This document shows, piece by piece, positions 33,638 through 41,734 of a DNA stretch of 41,734 bases. Origin of the DNA: JBBECF01 sp040881945 (lineage in GTDB: Bacteria > Pseudomonadota > Alphaproteobacteria > Dongiales > Dongiaceae). The notes under the pieces were generated by a model. That model was not told where the DNA came from and did no database searches. It saw only the letters and a list, made by a program, of their open reading frames with translations. Location of the stretch: positions 1-41,734 of the forward strand of contig JBBECF010000037.1 in NCBI GenBank assembly GCA_040881945.1, read 5' to 3'. The stretch's first letter is position 1. Each line of letters begins with the position of its first letter. The translations under genes were made by a program, and so were the position numbers.

Positions 33638-34429
33638 CTAGGGCGCCGTCCGGGCAATGACCTCGAACGCCCGCTCGGACGGTGCGAAAAAGACATCGAA
33701 GCGCGCGGGCGCCACACAGCCGAACGCGCCGGCGCAATCGAAGGCCGGTGAAACGGCCGCAAGTTGCGGCGCCAGACCGAAGCGCTGCGCCAGGTCCGCG
33801 ACCGCGGCTTCCGGCGCGGTGATCAGGCGCTGTTCGCCGGCACTCGCCCGCTCGATCCAGGCCGCGCCCGGTTCGACGATCGAGACGCCGCCGCCGAGGC
33901 CGGCCACCGCCGGCGCGGCCTCCGCCGCCGGCGCCTGTTCCACGAGCCGGGCGAGATTGGCCACGACCACCGTGTTGCCGGCGTCGAGCGCCCGCGCCTG
34001 CTCCAGATACTGCCGGGCGAGCGCCAGATCGCCGGCGCCAGAACCGCGCAGCAGGTGCGAATAGCCGAGGTTGTTGAGCGTCTGCGCCGAACGCGGATCG
34101 AGCGCCAAAGCCTGTTGATAGTAACGGTCCGCGAGATCGAAACGGCGCAGTCGATCGTAGCAGGCGGCCATCCCGTTGAGCGTGCGCGCCGATCGCGACT
34201 CCTCGTCGAGGGCCTGCCGGAAGGCGACCAGGGCGAGTCCCGGCTTGCCTTGCGCGAAGTGCAACTTGCCGCGGTCGTAACTCCGCTCCGCCGGCGGCGC
34301 CGTCGTCGCCGCAACCTCGGGCGATGACCCGAACACGCTTTCAAAGACGGCGCAGCCGGACGCAAGAACCCCGACCAGCACCACCGCCGCCAGCCGCGCC
34401 AGCGGCGGCGTCCGCCGCGACTTGCCCAT
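33638..34429 (-). CDS. tadD: TPR lipoprotein, Flp pilus assembly TadD type
   Basis: A 263-residue protein. MGKSRRTPPLARLAAVVL leads to the lipobox LASGC. TPR motifs lie in residues about 50-160 (GKLHFAQGKPGLALVAFRQA, YYQQALALDPRSAQTLNNLG, ARQYLEQARALDAGNTVVVA). The C-terminal third has no repeats. The ATG at 34429 is preceded by AGGGAG. A GTG at 34444 that overlaps the stop of the small lipoprotein gene is possible but lies upstream of that ribosome site. It is the third gene behind the secretin. TadD proteins support assembly of the Tad secretion apparatus. Confidence 0.75.
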   Translation of the reverse strand: MGKSRRTPPLARLAAVVLVGVLASGCAVFESVFGSSPEVAATTAPPAERSYDRGKLHFAQGKPGLALVAFRQALDEESRSARTLNGMAACYDRLRRFDLADRYYQQALALDPRSAQTLNNLGYSHLLRGSGAGDLALARQYLEQARALDAGNTVVVANLARLVEQAPAAEAAPAVAGLGGGVSIVEPGAAWIERASAGEQRLITAPEAAVADLAQRFGLAPQLAAVSPAFDCAGAFGCVAPARFDVFFAPSERAFEVIARTAP

Positions 34430-34440
34430 CCCCCGCTCCC

Positions 34441-34707
34441 TCACTGCGACTGCGTATCGATCTCCTCCGGCTTGATTACTTCGCCGGTCTCGTAACGCTT
34501 CATGACCAGTGCCGCCCGCCGACCGTCGAGCGGCGGCGGCCCGGCCAGCCAGGCCGGCTCGGGCTCAACCACCTGCACCGCCCGATTTTGCAGCACCGCT
34601 TCGCCCGCCGCCGGCGGGTCGTAGGACGGCTGGCAACCGCCGAGAACCGCCAGGACCATGAGCGCCGGCACCAGCCGGTGCATGGCCTCCCGCCTAAGCC
34701 CGTTCAT
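34441..34707 (-). CDS. Small lipoprotein between secretin and TadD genes
   Basis: An 88-residue protein. MNGLRREAMHRLVPALMV leads into a hydrophobic stretch and the lipobox LGGC. The mature part is about 60 residues and Pro-rich, with no known domain. Two starts are possible, 34707 (AAAGGGGCGG before it) and 34683 (GGGAGG before it); both give a working signal. It begins 12 bases after the secretin stop and its stop lies just before tadD. This suggests a periplasmic accessory of the secretin, but it is too short for CpaD. Confidence 0.65.
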   Translation of the reverse strand: MNGLRREAMHRLVPALMVLAVLGGCQPSYDPPAAGEAVLQNRAVQVVEPEPAWLAGPPPLDGRRAALVMKRYETGEVIKPEEIDTQSQ

Positions 34708-34719
34708 GTTCCGCCCCTT

Positions 34720-36183
34720 TCACTGGATGATATGGCCGTAGTCGCCGGCGAAACCGCCCGCCGGCGCCACGCCGACCAGGTGGCCGCTCGGCGCCGGCGC
34801 AACGCCGCCTGCCCCCAGCGGCGGCGCCTCGACGCGGCCGTGGAAGAACAAGTCCAGATCCGAGGGCGCCTGGAAATTGTCGAGCGGCGTCGCCAGCGCC
34901 CGCCCGTCGCCCGGTTGGACCAGATACGGCGTCACGATGATCACCAGCTCGGTCTCGTCCCGCTGAAAATTGGTGCTGCGGAACAACGCGCCCAGCACCG
35001 GTACGTCACCGAGCCACGGGAGCTGGTCGACATTGTCCGTGAATTCGCTCTGCAACAACCCGGCGATGGCGAAGCTCTGTCCGTCGCGCAGCTCCACCGT
35101 CGTCGTCGCCCGTCGCGTCGTGATCCCCGGAATGCTAAACCCGGTTGAGAGCACGGCGTTGGTGAAGTCGATCTGGCTCACCTCCGGGCTCACCACAAGA
35201 TTGATCAGGTCTCCGCTCACCACCGTCGGCGTGAATGACAAGCTGACGCCGAACTGCTTGAATTCGACGGTGATCGTCGTGCCCCCATCCGCCACTTCCT
35301 GGGCCACCGGAATGGGGAACTCGCCGCCCGCCAGGAAGCTCGCCGTGTCCCCCGACATCGCCACCAGATTCGGCTCCGCCAGCGTCTTCACGACGCCCTT
35401 CGATTCGAGCGCGTCGATCAGCATGTCCACCGTCAGGTCGCCGGTCGCGAAACTGAAAATCCCCCCGAACGTCGTGCCGAGCGCCGCCGCCGTCAATGGC
35501 GCCAGGTCGAATTGGGCATCGTCGCCGCTGAGCGACAGCAACGGGTTCAGCGCCAGCTCCCGGCTCAATGTGCGCGATACCTCGGCGAAGCGCACCGCCA
35601 GCATCACCTGCTGACTGCCCGTCACCTGCATCAGGTTGGTCACCTTTTCCGGCGCGTACTGCTCGGCCACGGCCAGCATCTGCGACGCCGCCTGTCCGCT
35701 CGACGCCGTGCCGCTGAGCACGATCGCCCCGCTCGCCGCCCGCACTTCCACCGTCTCGCGCGGGAAAAGGTCGTTCAGGCGCGACTTCAGCCCCTGGATG
35801 TCGTGCGACACCGACACATCCAGGATGGCCAGCGGCCGGTCGTCCTCGCCGTAGATCGACAGGTTGGTCAGGCCCAACTGCTTGCCCAGCACGTACACCA
35901 TGCGGTCGCTCAGCGGCACGACGTCGGCGATCTCGGCATTGCCCACGGCGACGCGGCGGAACGGCACGTCGACCCGCAGCACCTGCGATTTGTTCACCGG
36001 CACGATCAGCTCGCCGGCGTAGGTCCCCTCGACCCGCGTCACCGTCGCCTGTCCCAGCGCCGTCGCCGACCACGCCGCCGCCAGCAGCGCCACGGTCGTC
36101 ACGAGCAGGAACAGCCGGTGCAGCGCGTCGCCGCCGACCGCCGGGAGAGCCGGCCTCCGTCGCGCTATTGCCATCGTGTCCAT
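34720..36183 (-). CDS. cpaC: Flp/Tad pilus secretin (CpaC/RcpA)
   Basis: A 487-residue outer-membrane channel subunit. The start at 36183 (MDTMAIARRRP) follows AAGGGGG and gives a signal peptide ending near SATALGQA. The N-domain has VPVNKSQVLRVDVPFRRVAV and VLGKQLGLTNLSIYG. A BON-like part follows (TVEVRAASGAIVLSGTASS). The secretin core contains LAEPNLVAMSGDTASFLAGG and the C-terminal VPVLGALFRS and ELVIIVTPYLVQP. It forms the pore through which Flp pilin filaments pass. A CtrA-type box lies 112-127 bases upstream. The partner genes tadA, tadB, tadC and cpaB are not in the window. Confidence 0.92.
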   Translation of the reverse strand: MDTMAIARRRPALPAVGGDALHRLFLLVTTVALLAAAWSATALGQATVTRVEGTYAGELIVPVNKSQVLRVDVPFRRVAVGNAEIADVVPLSDRMVYVLGKQLGLTNLSIYGEDDRPLAILDVSVSHDIQGLKSRLNDLFPRETVEVRAASGAIVLSGTASSGQAASQMLAVAEQYAPEKVTNLMQVTGSQQVMLAVRFAEVSRTLSRELALNPLLSLSGDDAQFDLAPLTAAALGTTFGGIFSFATGDLTVDMLIDALESKGVVKTLAEPNLVAMSGDTASFLAGGEFPIPVAQEVADGGTTITVEFKQFGVSLSFTPTVVSGDLINLVVSPEVSQIDFTNAVLSTGFSIPGITTRRATTTVELRDGQSFAIAGLLQSEFTDNVDQLPWLGDVPVLGALFRSTNFQRDETELVIIVTPYLVQPGDGRALATPLDNFQAPSDLDLFFHGRVEAPPLGAGGVAPAPSGHLVGVAPAGGFAGDYGHIIQ

Positions 36184-36294
36184 CGTCGCCCCCTTCGAGC
36201 CCGCCCCCGCTCTTCGCCGCAAGCGGCGATGCCGCGCCCGCGATCCACCCGCTGGCGCGAGCGGAACCCGGACCATCGTTAATCGCGGTAAATC

Positions 36295-36310
36295 GTTAAA
36301 ATTGCGTTAA
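36295..36310 (-). promoter_or_regulatory. CtrA-type box TTAA-N7-TTAAC before cpaC
   Basis: On the minus strand TTAA (36310-36307), seven bases (36306-36300) and TTAAC (36299-36295) match the CtrA consensus exactly. A third TTAACG half-site follows at 36282-36277 on the same strand. The stretch is an AT-rich island in very GC-rich DNA. CtrA controls pilus and flagellar genes in Caulobacter and relatives, which fits the secretin gene it precedes. Confidence 0.75.
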
Positions 36311-36348
36311 CCATACGGGGAACGGCGGCGGCCGCGGCGCGCGGCGCA

Positions 36349-37419
36349 TCAGTCGCGGACAATCGCCACCCCGTCCCGCGCCAGGGCGACGTAAACCGGC
36401 GCGCCAGCGCGCAGCGGCGCCGCGACGGCACGGTCCACGACGAACAGCTCGCCCATCGGCGTCGCCACCGTGTATTCCATATGACCGCCGAGATAGGCCG
36501 CCTTGACGACCGTGCCGGCGACATGCGGGTCCGCGGGCGGCGCCAAGGTCAGGCGCACCGCTTCCGGCCGGATGGCGAGATGCACCTCGCCCGCCGGCGC
36601 GTTTCGGTGCGGGAGGTCGAGCTCGATCCCGGCCACCGAGACGGCGCCGGTCGCGTCGTCGAGGTGGCGCAGGCGGCCGGTCACGATATTGGCATCGCCG
36701 ATGAAGTCGGCGACGAACAGGTTGGCCGGCTGTTCGTAGAGATCGCGCGGCGCGCCTTCCTGGGCGATGACGGCGTCGGCCATCACCACGATCCGGTCGG
36801 AGACGGCGAGCGCCTCCTGCTGGTCGTGGGTCACATAGACGACGGTCAGCCCGAGATCCTGCTGCAGCGCGCGGATCTCCTCGCGGACCCGGCGGCGCAG
36901 CTTGGCGTCGAGGTTCGACAGCGGTTCGTCGAACAGCAGCACCTGCGGCTCGAGGACCAGCGCGCGCGCCACCGCCACCCGCTGTTGCTGGCCGCCGGAC
37001 AGCTCGCTCGGATACCGTGCGTCGTAGCCGTCGAGGCCGACCAGGCGCAATTTCTCGCGCGCCATCTCCTGCGCCGTCCGCTTCGGCCGGCCGCTGACCA
37101 CCGGGCCGTAGGCGACGTTCTCCAGCACCGTCATATGCGGGAACAGGGCATAGGACTGGAACACCATGCTGACGTCCCGCTCGGTCGCCGGCAGCAGCGT
37201 CACATCCTCGTCGCCGATCAGGATTTGGCCGGCGTTGGCCATTTCGAGGCCGGCGATCAACCGCAGCGTCGTCGTCTTGCCGCAGCCCGACGGGCCGAGC
37301 AGCGTGACCAGTGTGCCCGGCTCGATCGTGAAGGAGACGTCGTCGACCGCGACCACCGGGCCGTAGCGTTTTACGACATTGCGGAACGCCACGGCGCTGG
37401 CGCGGCTCGGTTTGTTCAC
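36349..37419 (-). CDS. ABC transporter ATPase, AfuC/FbpC type
   Basis: A 356-residue protein starting at GTG (37419), preceded by GGGAGCGCC and overlapping the permease stop (GTGA). Walker A is GPSGCGKTTT (42-51), then MVFQSYALFPHM, signature LSGGQQQR (140-147), Walker B LLFDEP (Asp164, Glu165) and VTHDQQEALA. A TOBE domain ends the protein (EVHLAIRPEAVRLTL). It energises the long permease encoded directly upstream. Confidence 0.92.
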   Translation of the reverse strand: MNKPSRASAVAFRNVVKRYGPVVAVDDVSFTIEPGTLVTLLGPSGCGKTTTLRLIAGLEMANAGQILIGDEDVTLLPATERDVSMVFQSYALFPHMTVLENVAYGPVVSGRPKRTAQEMAREKLRLVGLDGYDARYPSELSGGQQQRVAVARALVLEPQVLLFDEPLSNLDAKLRRRVREEIRALQQDLGLTVVYVTHDQQEALAVSDRIVVMADAVIAQEGAPRDLYEQPANLFVADFIGDANIVTGRLRHLDDATGAVSVAGIELDLPHRNAPAGEVHLAIRPEAVRLTLAPPADPHVAGTVVKAAYLGGHMEYTVATPMGELFVVDRAVAAPLRAGAPVYVALARDGVAIVRD

Positions 37420-39614
37420 GCGGCGCTCCCCTCGAGACCGATTTCCGCGGCGCCGCGACGGCCGAGCCGCCGCTCGCCGACGACCAACTGGATCAACAGG
37501 ATCGCCGCGAGCATGACCAGGATGAGGACCGACGAATAGGCGATGGCGAGGCCGTAATCGGCGTTCTCGACGCGCCCGATGATGTAGGACGTCGCCATGT
37601 CGTAGTTGGCGCTGACCAGGAAGATCACGGCGCTGATCGCCGTCATGGCGCGCACGAAGCTGAACACCAGCGCGGCCACGACGGCCGGGCGCAGCAGCGG
37701 CAGGATGACCTTGCGCACGGTCACGAAGCTGCGCGCGCCCAGCGTCAGCGACGCCTCGTCGAGGCTCTTGTCGATCTGGCTCATCGCCGCCACGCCGGCG
37801 CGGATGCCGACCGGCATATTGCGGAAGATGAAGCAGATCACGAGGATGACCCCGGTCCCGGTCAGCTCGATCGGCGGCGTGTTGAAGGCGAGGATGTAGC
37901 TGATCCCGATCACCGTTCCCGGGATGGCGAAGCTGAGCATGGTGCCGAACTCGAAGGCGCGGTGGCCGACGAAGCGCTGGCGCACGAGCAGGTAGGCGGT
38001 CGCCAGGCCGAGCGCCGCGGTGAGCGGGGCGGAGATGCCGGCGATCTCGAGCGTCGTCCAGAACGAGTTCCAAGCGGCGCCGCTCCACACCAGCCCGAAC
38101 TGGCCGACCTCGACGGAGAAGGCGGCGACATAGTGGCGCAACGTCAGCCCGTAGTCGCGGCCGAACGCCTCGACGAAACCGCCGAACATGATCAGGGCGT
38201 AGATCAGGGCGGTGAGCGCCGCCCAGGGCAGCGCGGTCCCGAGCGCCAGCCGGCGCACGCGTGCCGGCAGCACCACCGGCCGGCCGGCATCGCCCTTGCC
38301 GGTCAGCGTCGCATAGGATTTGCGCCCGAGCCAGCGGCGCTGGGCGTAGAACGCCGACAACGTGAAAAACAGCAACACGAGCGCCAGAACGGCCGCCCGC
38401 CCCTGATCGTGGGCGGCGCCGACGATGGCGAAGAAGATCGAGGTGGAGAGGACCTCAAAATTGCCGCCGAGCACCAGCGGATTGCCGAAATCCGCCAGGC
38501 TTTCGATGAAGCCGAGCAGGAAGGCGTTGGCCAGGCCGGGCCGCATCAATGGCAGCGACACCGTCGTGAAGGTGCGCCACGGACTGGCGCGCAGGGTCAG
38601 CGCCGCCTCCTCCATCGACGGGCTGACGCCCTCGACGACGGCGATGAGGACGAGGAAGGCGATCGGCGCAAAGGCAAGAAGCTGCGCCAGGAACACGCCC
38701 GGAAGCCCGTAGATCCAGCGCGAGGGCGGGATGCCGAAGACCCAATCGAGCAGCGCGGTCACCGCCCCCGAGCGCCCGAACAGCAGGATCACGGCCAGCC
38801 CGATAACGAAGGGCGGCGTGATGATCGGCAGCACGGTGAGGACGCGCAGCAGCCGCCTGGCCGGAAAATCGGTGCGGGTTGCGATCAGCGCGAAGGCGAG
38901 CCCGAGCGCCGTCGAGCCGGCGCCGACCGCAACCGCCAGGAACAGCGAGTTCCAGGCGACGCCGCAGGACAACCGCGACACCAGGCAATCGAGGCCCCAG
39001 ATGTCCTTGCCGAGCAGTTTGGCGAGGAATAGGGCCGGGGCAAAGTCGCCGCGATTGTCCTGGACGGCGCTGACCAGTATTTCGACGACCGGGAAGAACA
39101 CGAAGACGGCGACGAGCGCGACCACCAGACCGATCGAGCCGACCACGAACGCGTCGCCGTTGACGTAGCCGCGCGCCGCGAGGCCGGTGGTGAACAGGAA
39201 CAGGAAGGCGCTCGCAACCAGCAGCGCGCCGTAGCCCATGCCGATCTGGCGGTCGCCGAGCCGCCCGAACAACTCCTCCAGGGCGGGCCAGGACCAACCG
39301 TGCAGCCCGATGGCGAAGCCCTGTGCCAGCATGAAGGCGAGGCCGCAGCCGCCGGCGAGCGCGAGCAGCCGGCCGACCGCCGGGTCCGTCTTGCGGCGGC
39401 CGATAACGGCGACCGGCGCCAGCAGACACAGCCCGAGCGGCAGCAGCCACACCCGCCCGTAGGTCAACGCCTGCAAAGCCGCCGGCGCCGTCTCGGCGTC
39501 CGGATAGACCGCCAGCCAGGCGAACCGCCAGAACCCGTCATCCGCGGCGTACCAAGGCAGGACAGCGTAGCCGACCCACCCCGTCGCCAGCCACAAGGCG
39601 ACGGTGCGGTTCAT
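37416..39614 (-). CDS. Double-length ABC permease, AfuB/FbpB type
   Basis: A 732-residue inner-membrane protein. An N-terminal part of about 180 residues with extra membrane spans precedes two fused permease halves. Each half has its own EAA loop: MEEAALTLRASPWRTFTTV in the first and LDEASLTLGARSFVTVRKV in the second. The length and layout fit AfuB (about 690 residues) better than ordinary FbpB (about 500-560). It works with the binding protein encoded 21 bases upstream and the overlapping ATPase gene. Confidence 0.88.
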   Translation of the reverse strand: MNRTVALWLATGWVGYAVLPWYAADDGFWRFAWLAVYPDAETAPAALQALTYGRVWLLPLGLCLLAPVAVIGRRKTDPAVGRLLALAGGCGLAFMLAQGFAIGLHGWSWPALEELFGRLGDRQIGMGYGALLVASAFLFLFTTGLAARGYVNGDAFVVGSIGLVVALVAVFVFFPVVEILVSAVQDNRGDFAPALFLAKLLGKDIWGLDCLVSRLSCGVAWNSLFLAVAVGAGSTALGLAFALIATRTDFPARRLLRVLTVLPIITPPFVIGLAVILLFGRSGAVTALLDWVFGIPPSRWIYGLPGVFLAQLLAFAPIAFLVLIAVVEGVSPSMEEAALTLRASPWRTFTTVSLPLMRPGLANAFLLGFIESLADFGNPLVLGGNFEVLSTSIFFAIVGAAHDQGRAAVLALVLLFFTLSAFYAQRRWLGRKSYATLTGKGDAGRPVVLPARVRRLALGTALPWAALTALIYALIMFGGFVEAFGRDYGLTLRHYVAAFSVEVGQFGLVWSGAAWNSFWTTLEIAGISAPLTAALGLATAYLLVRQRFVGHRAFEFGTMLSFAIPGTVIGISYILAFNTPPIELTGTGVILVICFIFRNMPVGIRAGVAAMSQIDKSLDEASLTLGARSFVTVRKVILPLLRPAVVAALVFSFVRAMTAISAVIFLVSANYDMATSYIIGRVENADYGLAIAYSSVLILVMLAAILLIQLVVGERRLGRRGAAEIGLEGSAA

Positions 39615-39635
39615 GCGCCGATTTTTCGCACCGCC

Positions 39636-40673
39636 TTATTGCGGCAGCGCCGCCACCTCCAGGTCCCATTTGGCGAGCAGGCGGGTCCGCTCCTCCGACG
39701 AACCGTATTTCTTAAAGTCGTAGTCGATAAGCTTGATCTCGCTCAGCTTCGGAGCCTCGGGCGGGATCGTGGCGTCCTTGTTCGACGGCACCTGGTAGGC
39801 CTGCGCCTCGATCGCCAGCGCCTGCGCCTCGGGGGTCAGAGCCCAATCGTACCAAGCCTTGGCGCTGTCCAGGTTGCGGGCGTCCTTGATGATGCTCATC
39901 GAACCGATCTCGTAGCCGGTGCCCTCGCAGGGCGACACCGTCTTGATCGGCGCGCCGCTGACGATCTGGGTGACGACGTCGTGCTGGAAGACGATTCCGA
40001 TCGTCGTCTCACCGAGGCCAGCCGCCTTGATCGGGGCCGAGCCCGACTTGGTGTACTGGTTGACGTTCTTGTGCAGCTTCTTCAGGAATTCGAACGCCGC
40101 ATCCTCGCCCCAGAGCTGGACGAAAGTCGCGAGCGCCGTGTAGGCGGTGCCCGAGGAATTGGGGTTGGCGATCTGCACCTCGCCCTTGTATTCCGGCTTC
40201 ACCAGGTCGGCCCAGCATTTCGGCTCGGGCAGGTTCTTCTGCGCCAGCAAATCGGTGTTGTAGCCGTAGCCGAGGGCGCCGGCGTAGATGCCGACCGTGC
40301 GGTAGCCCGACTGTTCGGCCTGCTGCACCGCCCAATCGTTGAGCTCGGCCAGCATCGGCGACTTGTACTCCTGGGTCAGGCCCTCCTCGGCGGCCTGCAA
40401 ATGCGGGTCGCCGGTGCCGCCCCACCAGACGTCGCCCTTGGGATTCGACGCCTCGGCCTTGATCTGGGCGAAGGTCTCGCCCGAGCTCTTGCGCGTCATG
40501 GCGACCTTGATCCCGGTCTTCTTCTCGAAGGCCGTGACCATGGCCTGGCACCATTCGATCTGGGGGCTGCAATAGAGCGTCAACTCGCCCGCCGCGCGGA
40601 CGCCGGCCGGGGCCGCCAACAGGACCGCCGCGCCGGCGGCAAACGTCAAGAATTTCAACGATAAGCGCGTCAT
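39636..40673 (-). CDS. ABC transporter substrate-binding protein, AfuA/FbpA type
   Basis: A 345-residue protein. The start at 40673 follows AGGAGGGAGG. The signal peptide runs MTRLSLKFLTFAAGAAV to VRA (cut before AGELTLYCSP). Residues such as WWGGTGDPHLQAAEEGL, ANPNSSGTAYTALATFVQ and SPCEGTGYEIGSMSIIK are typical of the AfuA/FbpA cluster. His231-Asp232 (FQHD) and Glu255 (GYE, 24 residues later) resemble ligand residues reported for the sugar-phosphate binder AfuA, as I recall them. The ligand may therefore be a sugar phosphate rather than ferric iron; this is inference. Confidence 0.85.
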   Translation of the reverse strand: MTRLSLKFLTFAAGAAVLLAAPAGVRAAGELTLYCSPQIEWCQAMVTAFEKKTGIKVAMTRKSSGETFAQIKAEASNPKGDVWWGGTGDPHLQAAEEGLTQEYKSPMLAELNDWAVQQAEQSGYRTVGIYAGALGYGYNTDLLAQKNLPEPKCWADLVKPEYKGEVQIANPNSSGTAYTALATFVQLWGEDAAFEFLKKLHKNVNQYTKSGSAPIKAAGLGETTIGIVFQHDVVTQIVSGAPIKTVSPCEGTGYEIGSMSIIKDARNLDSAKAWYDWALTPEAQALAIEAQAYQVPSNKDATIPPEAPKLSEIKLIDYDFKKYGSSEERTRLLAKWDLEVAALPQ

Positions 40674-40713
40674 CCCCGTTCCTCCCTCCTGTGGACCCGT
40701 CACGAGTCTCATT

Positions 40714-40728
40714 TTCGTTGCGAACGAA
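40714..40728. promoter_or_regulatory. Perfect 15-base palindrome between divergent genes
   Basis: TTCGTT-GCG-AACGAA lies 41 bases before the binding-protein ATG and 87 bases before the phosphatase ATG. It has the size and position of an operator for a dimeric repressor of the importer operon. No known regulator consensus was matched. Confidence 0.45.
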
Positions 40729-40815
40729 CATTGTCAGCGCCGTTCGGCGCGGTTGCAACAGGAAATGCAATATGATCTGAAGACATGTCGAACGACCGTC
40801 GGAGCACCGCCGACC

Positions 40816-41598
40816 ATGAGCATGGACGACCTCGACCATCGCCTCCTCGTCGGTTGCGCCGTGGCGCGCGACGCCGGCGCGCTGGCGCGCCGCTATTTCG
40901 TCGACCGCCACGCGCTGACCGTCGAATCGAAGGGCCTCCAGGACTATGTCAGCGTCGCCGACCGCGAGGTCGAACGCTCGATCGTCGAGACCCTGGGTCG
41001 GGCCTTCCCCGGCGACGGCTTCCTCGGCGAGGAAGGCGGCGGCATCGCGCGCGACTGCCTGTGGGTGATCGACCCGATCGACGGCACGGCGAACTTCTTG
41101 CGCGGCCTGCCCGCTTTCGGCGTCTCGATCGCCTATGTGCGCGACGGCGAAGTCGAGATCGGCATCATCTACGACCCCATGACCGACGAGCTGTTCGCCG
41201 CCCGCCGCGGCGCCGGCGCCACCCGCAACGGCGAGCCGATCCGCGTCAGCGCCACCGCCGCCCTGTCCGAGGCCGTGATCGGCATCGGCTTTTCCTATCG
41301 CGCGCCGGTCGGCTCCTTCGTCGAGACCGCCGGGCGGCTGCTCTCGGCGCAGTGCGAGTTCCGCCGCTTCGGCACCTGCGTGCTTGGCATGGCGCACGTC
41401 GCCGACGGCCGGCTCGACGGCTATTGGGAGCAACACATCAATAGCTGGGACGTGCTGGCCGGCATTGCGCTGGTGCGCGAGGCCGGGGGCTGGACCAACG
41501 ACTTCCTGGCCGGTGAAGGGCTGATGCACGGCAACCCCATTCTCGCCTGCGCGCCCGGTCTTCGCGCCGACCTGGGCGCGTTGACCGGCGTCGGCTAG
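40816..41598 (+). CDS. Inositol-monophosphatase-family phosphatase
   Basis: A 260-residue protein. The metal and catalytic motifs are complete: KGLQDYVSVADREVE, GEEGG (Glu ligands), VIDPIDGTANFLRGLP and the C-terminal INSWDVLAGIALVREAGG. The family removes phosphate from inositol-1-P, fructose-1,6-bisphosphate, histidinol-P or similar compounds, so the substrate is open. The ATG at 40816 was chosen because the upstream in-frame codons (from 40753) are not family-like. TATGAT at 40771-40776 could be its -10. It diverges from the AfuABC-like importer. Confidence 0.88.
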   Translation: MSMDDLDHRLLVGCAVARDAGALARRYFVDRHALTVESKGLQDYVSVADREVERSIVETLGRAFPGDGFLGEEGGGIARDCLWVIDPIDGTANFLRGLPAFGVSIAYVRDGEVEIGIIYDPMTDELFAARRGAGATRNGEPIRVSATAALSEAVIGIGFSYRAPVGSFVETAGRLLSAQCEFRRFGTCVLGMAHVADGRLDGYWEQHINSWDVLAGIALVREAGGWTNDFLAGEGLMHGNPILACAPGLRADLGALTGVG

Positions 41599-41653
41599 CG
41601 GCGTGATTCGGCATGGCCTAAGATGGATCGATTACGGGAAGCGGAAGATACGG

Positions 41654-41734
41654 ATGATGAGATCGCATCGACACGGCGGGTCGCGGCGGAAGCGGTTTCC
41701 GAGTACCGGCATCTGGAAGGTCTCGTGGCCCTTC
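41654..41734 (+). CDS. Start of an unidentified gene, cut by the window end
   Basis: From the ATG at 41654 (a second ATG follows at 41657) 27 codons are open to the edge. The codons have high third-position GC and GGAAGCGGAAG lies just upstream. The N-terminus is very basic (RSHRHGGSRRKR) and then reads TGIWKVSWPF, perhaps leading to a membrane span. Another frame from 41622 is also open but has no ribosome site and lower third-position GC. Too short to name. Confidence 0.4.
   Translation, partial: MMRSHRHGGSRRKRFPSTGIWKVSWPF

Noticed and set aside
40009..41529. 506-codon minus-strand frame across the phosphatase gene and into the binding-protein gene
   Set aside because: It is opposite the clear phosphatase gene and out of frame with the binding protein; it has no motifs and crosses the divergent promoter region.

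Overview
The window is draft sequence from a high-GC alphaproteobacterium (GC roughly 70% by eye). The evidence is an Rrf2-regulated SUF operon of alphaproteobacterial layout, an exact CtrA-type box before a Flp-pilus (CpaC-type) secretin, an FNR-type box, and Tat- and lipoprotein-type export signals. The genus cannot be read from the sequence. One assembly gap (100 N) lies at 26384-26483. Genes are densely packed, and several start and stop codons overlap as ATGA or GTGA.

Layout. 1-1386: the cut-off 5' end of an FAD-binding subunit of a molybdenum hydroxylase (minus strand), then about 880 bases of non-coding, hairpin-rich DNA holding a second, broken copy of that gene's promoter and first 17 codons, then an antitoxin-like gene with no toxin. 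1410-5632: a membrane-anchored beta-helix repeat protein (minus) and a secreted subtilisin-like autotransporter (plus). 5676-13304 (minus): one operon encoding a polyamine-type ABC importer (binding protein, two permeases, ATPase), an isochorismatase-like hydrolase, a GH63-like glycosidase and a ribokinase-family kinase. This looks like uptake plus stepwise breakdown of an unidentified compound. 13527-20088 (plus): an Rrf2 regulator and sufBCDS, sufU, sufT and sufA, with an IscR type-1-like operator in front. 20125-23991: an FNR box and a hemerythrin-domain gene, an Mpo1-like (DUF962) membrane protein, and a three-domain acyl-CoA synthetase/ACP/acyltransferase fusion. 24103-28340: a large serralysin-like RTX protein carrying nearly identical 97-residue cadherin-like repeats, interrupted by the assembly gap.

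28462-40673 is entirely on the minus strand. It holds glk, glgC and pgm (glucose to glucose-6-P, glucose-1-P and ADP-glucose), a small tad-type group (secretin, small lipoprotein, two TPR lipoproteins) behind the CtrA box, and an AfuABC/FbpABC-like importer. An inositol-monophosphatase-family gene diverges from the importer at 40816-41598, and the window ends inside an unidentified gene start.

Leads most worth following: the importer/isochorismatase/glycosidase/kinase operon as a possible undescribed catabolic route; the AfuABC-like importer beside sugar-phosphate genes; the collapsed repeats at the gap, whose true size can be predicted; and the duplicated gene start at the left edge. Nothing here is plainly a new defence or mobile system.
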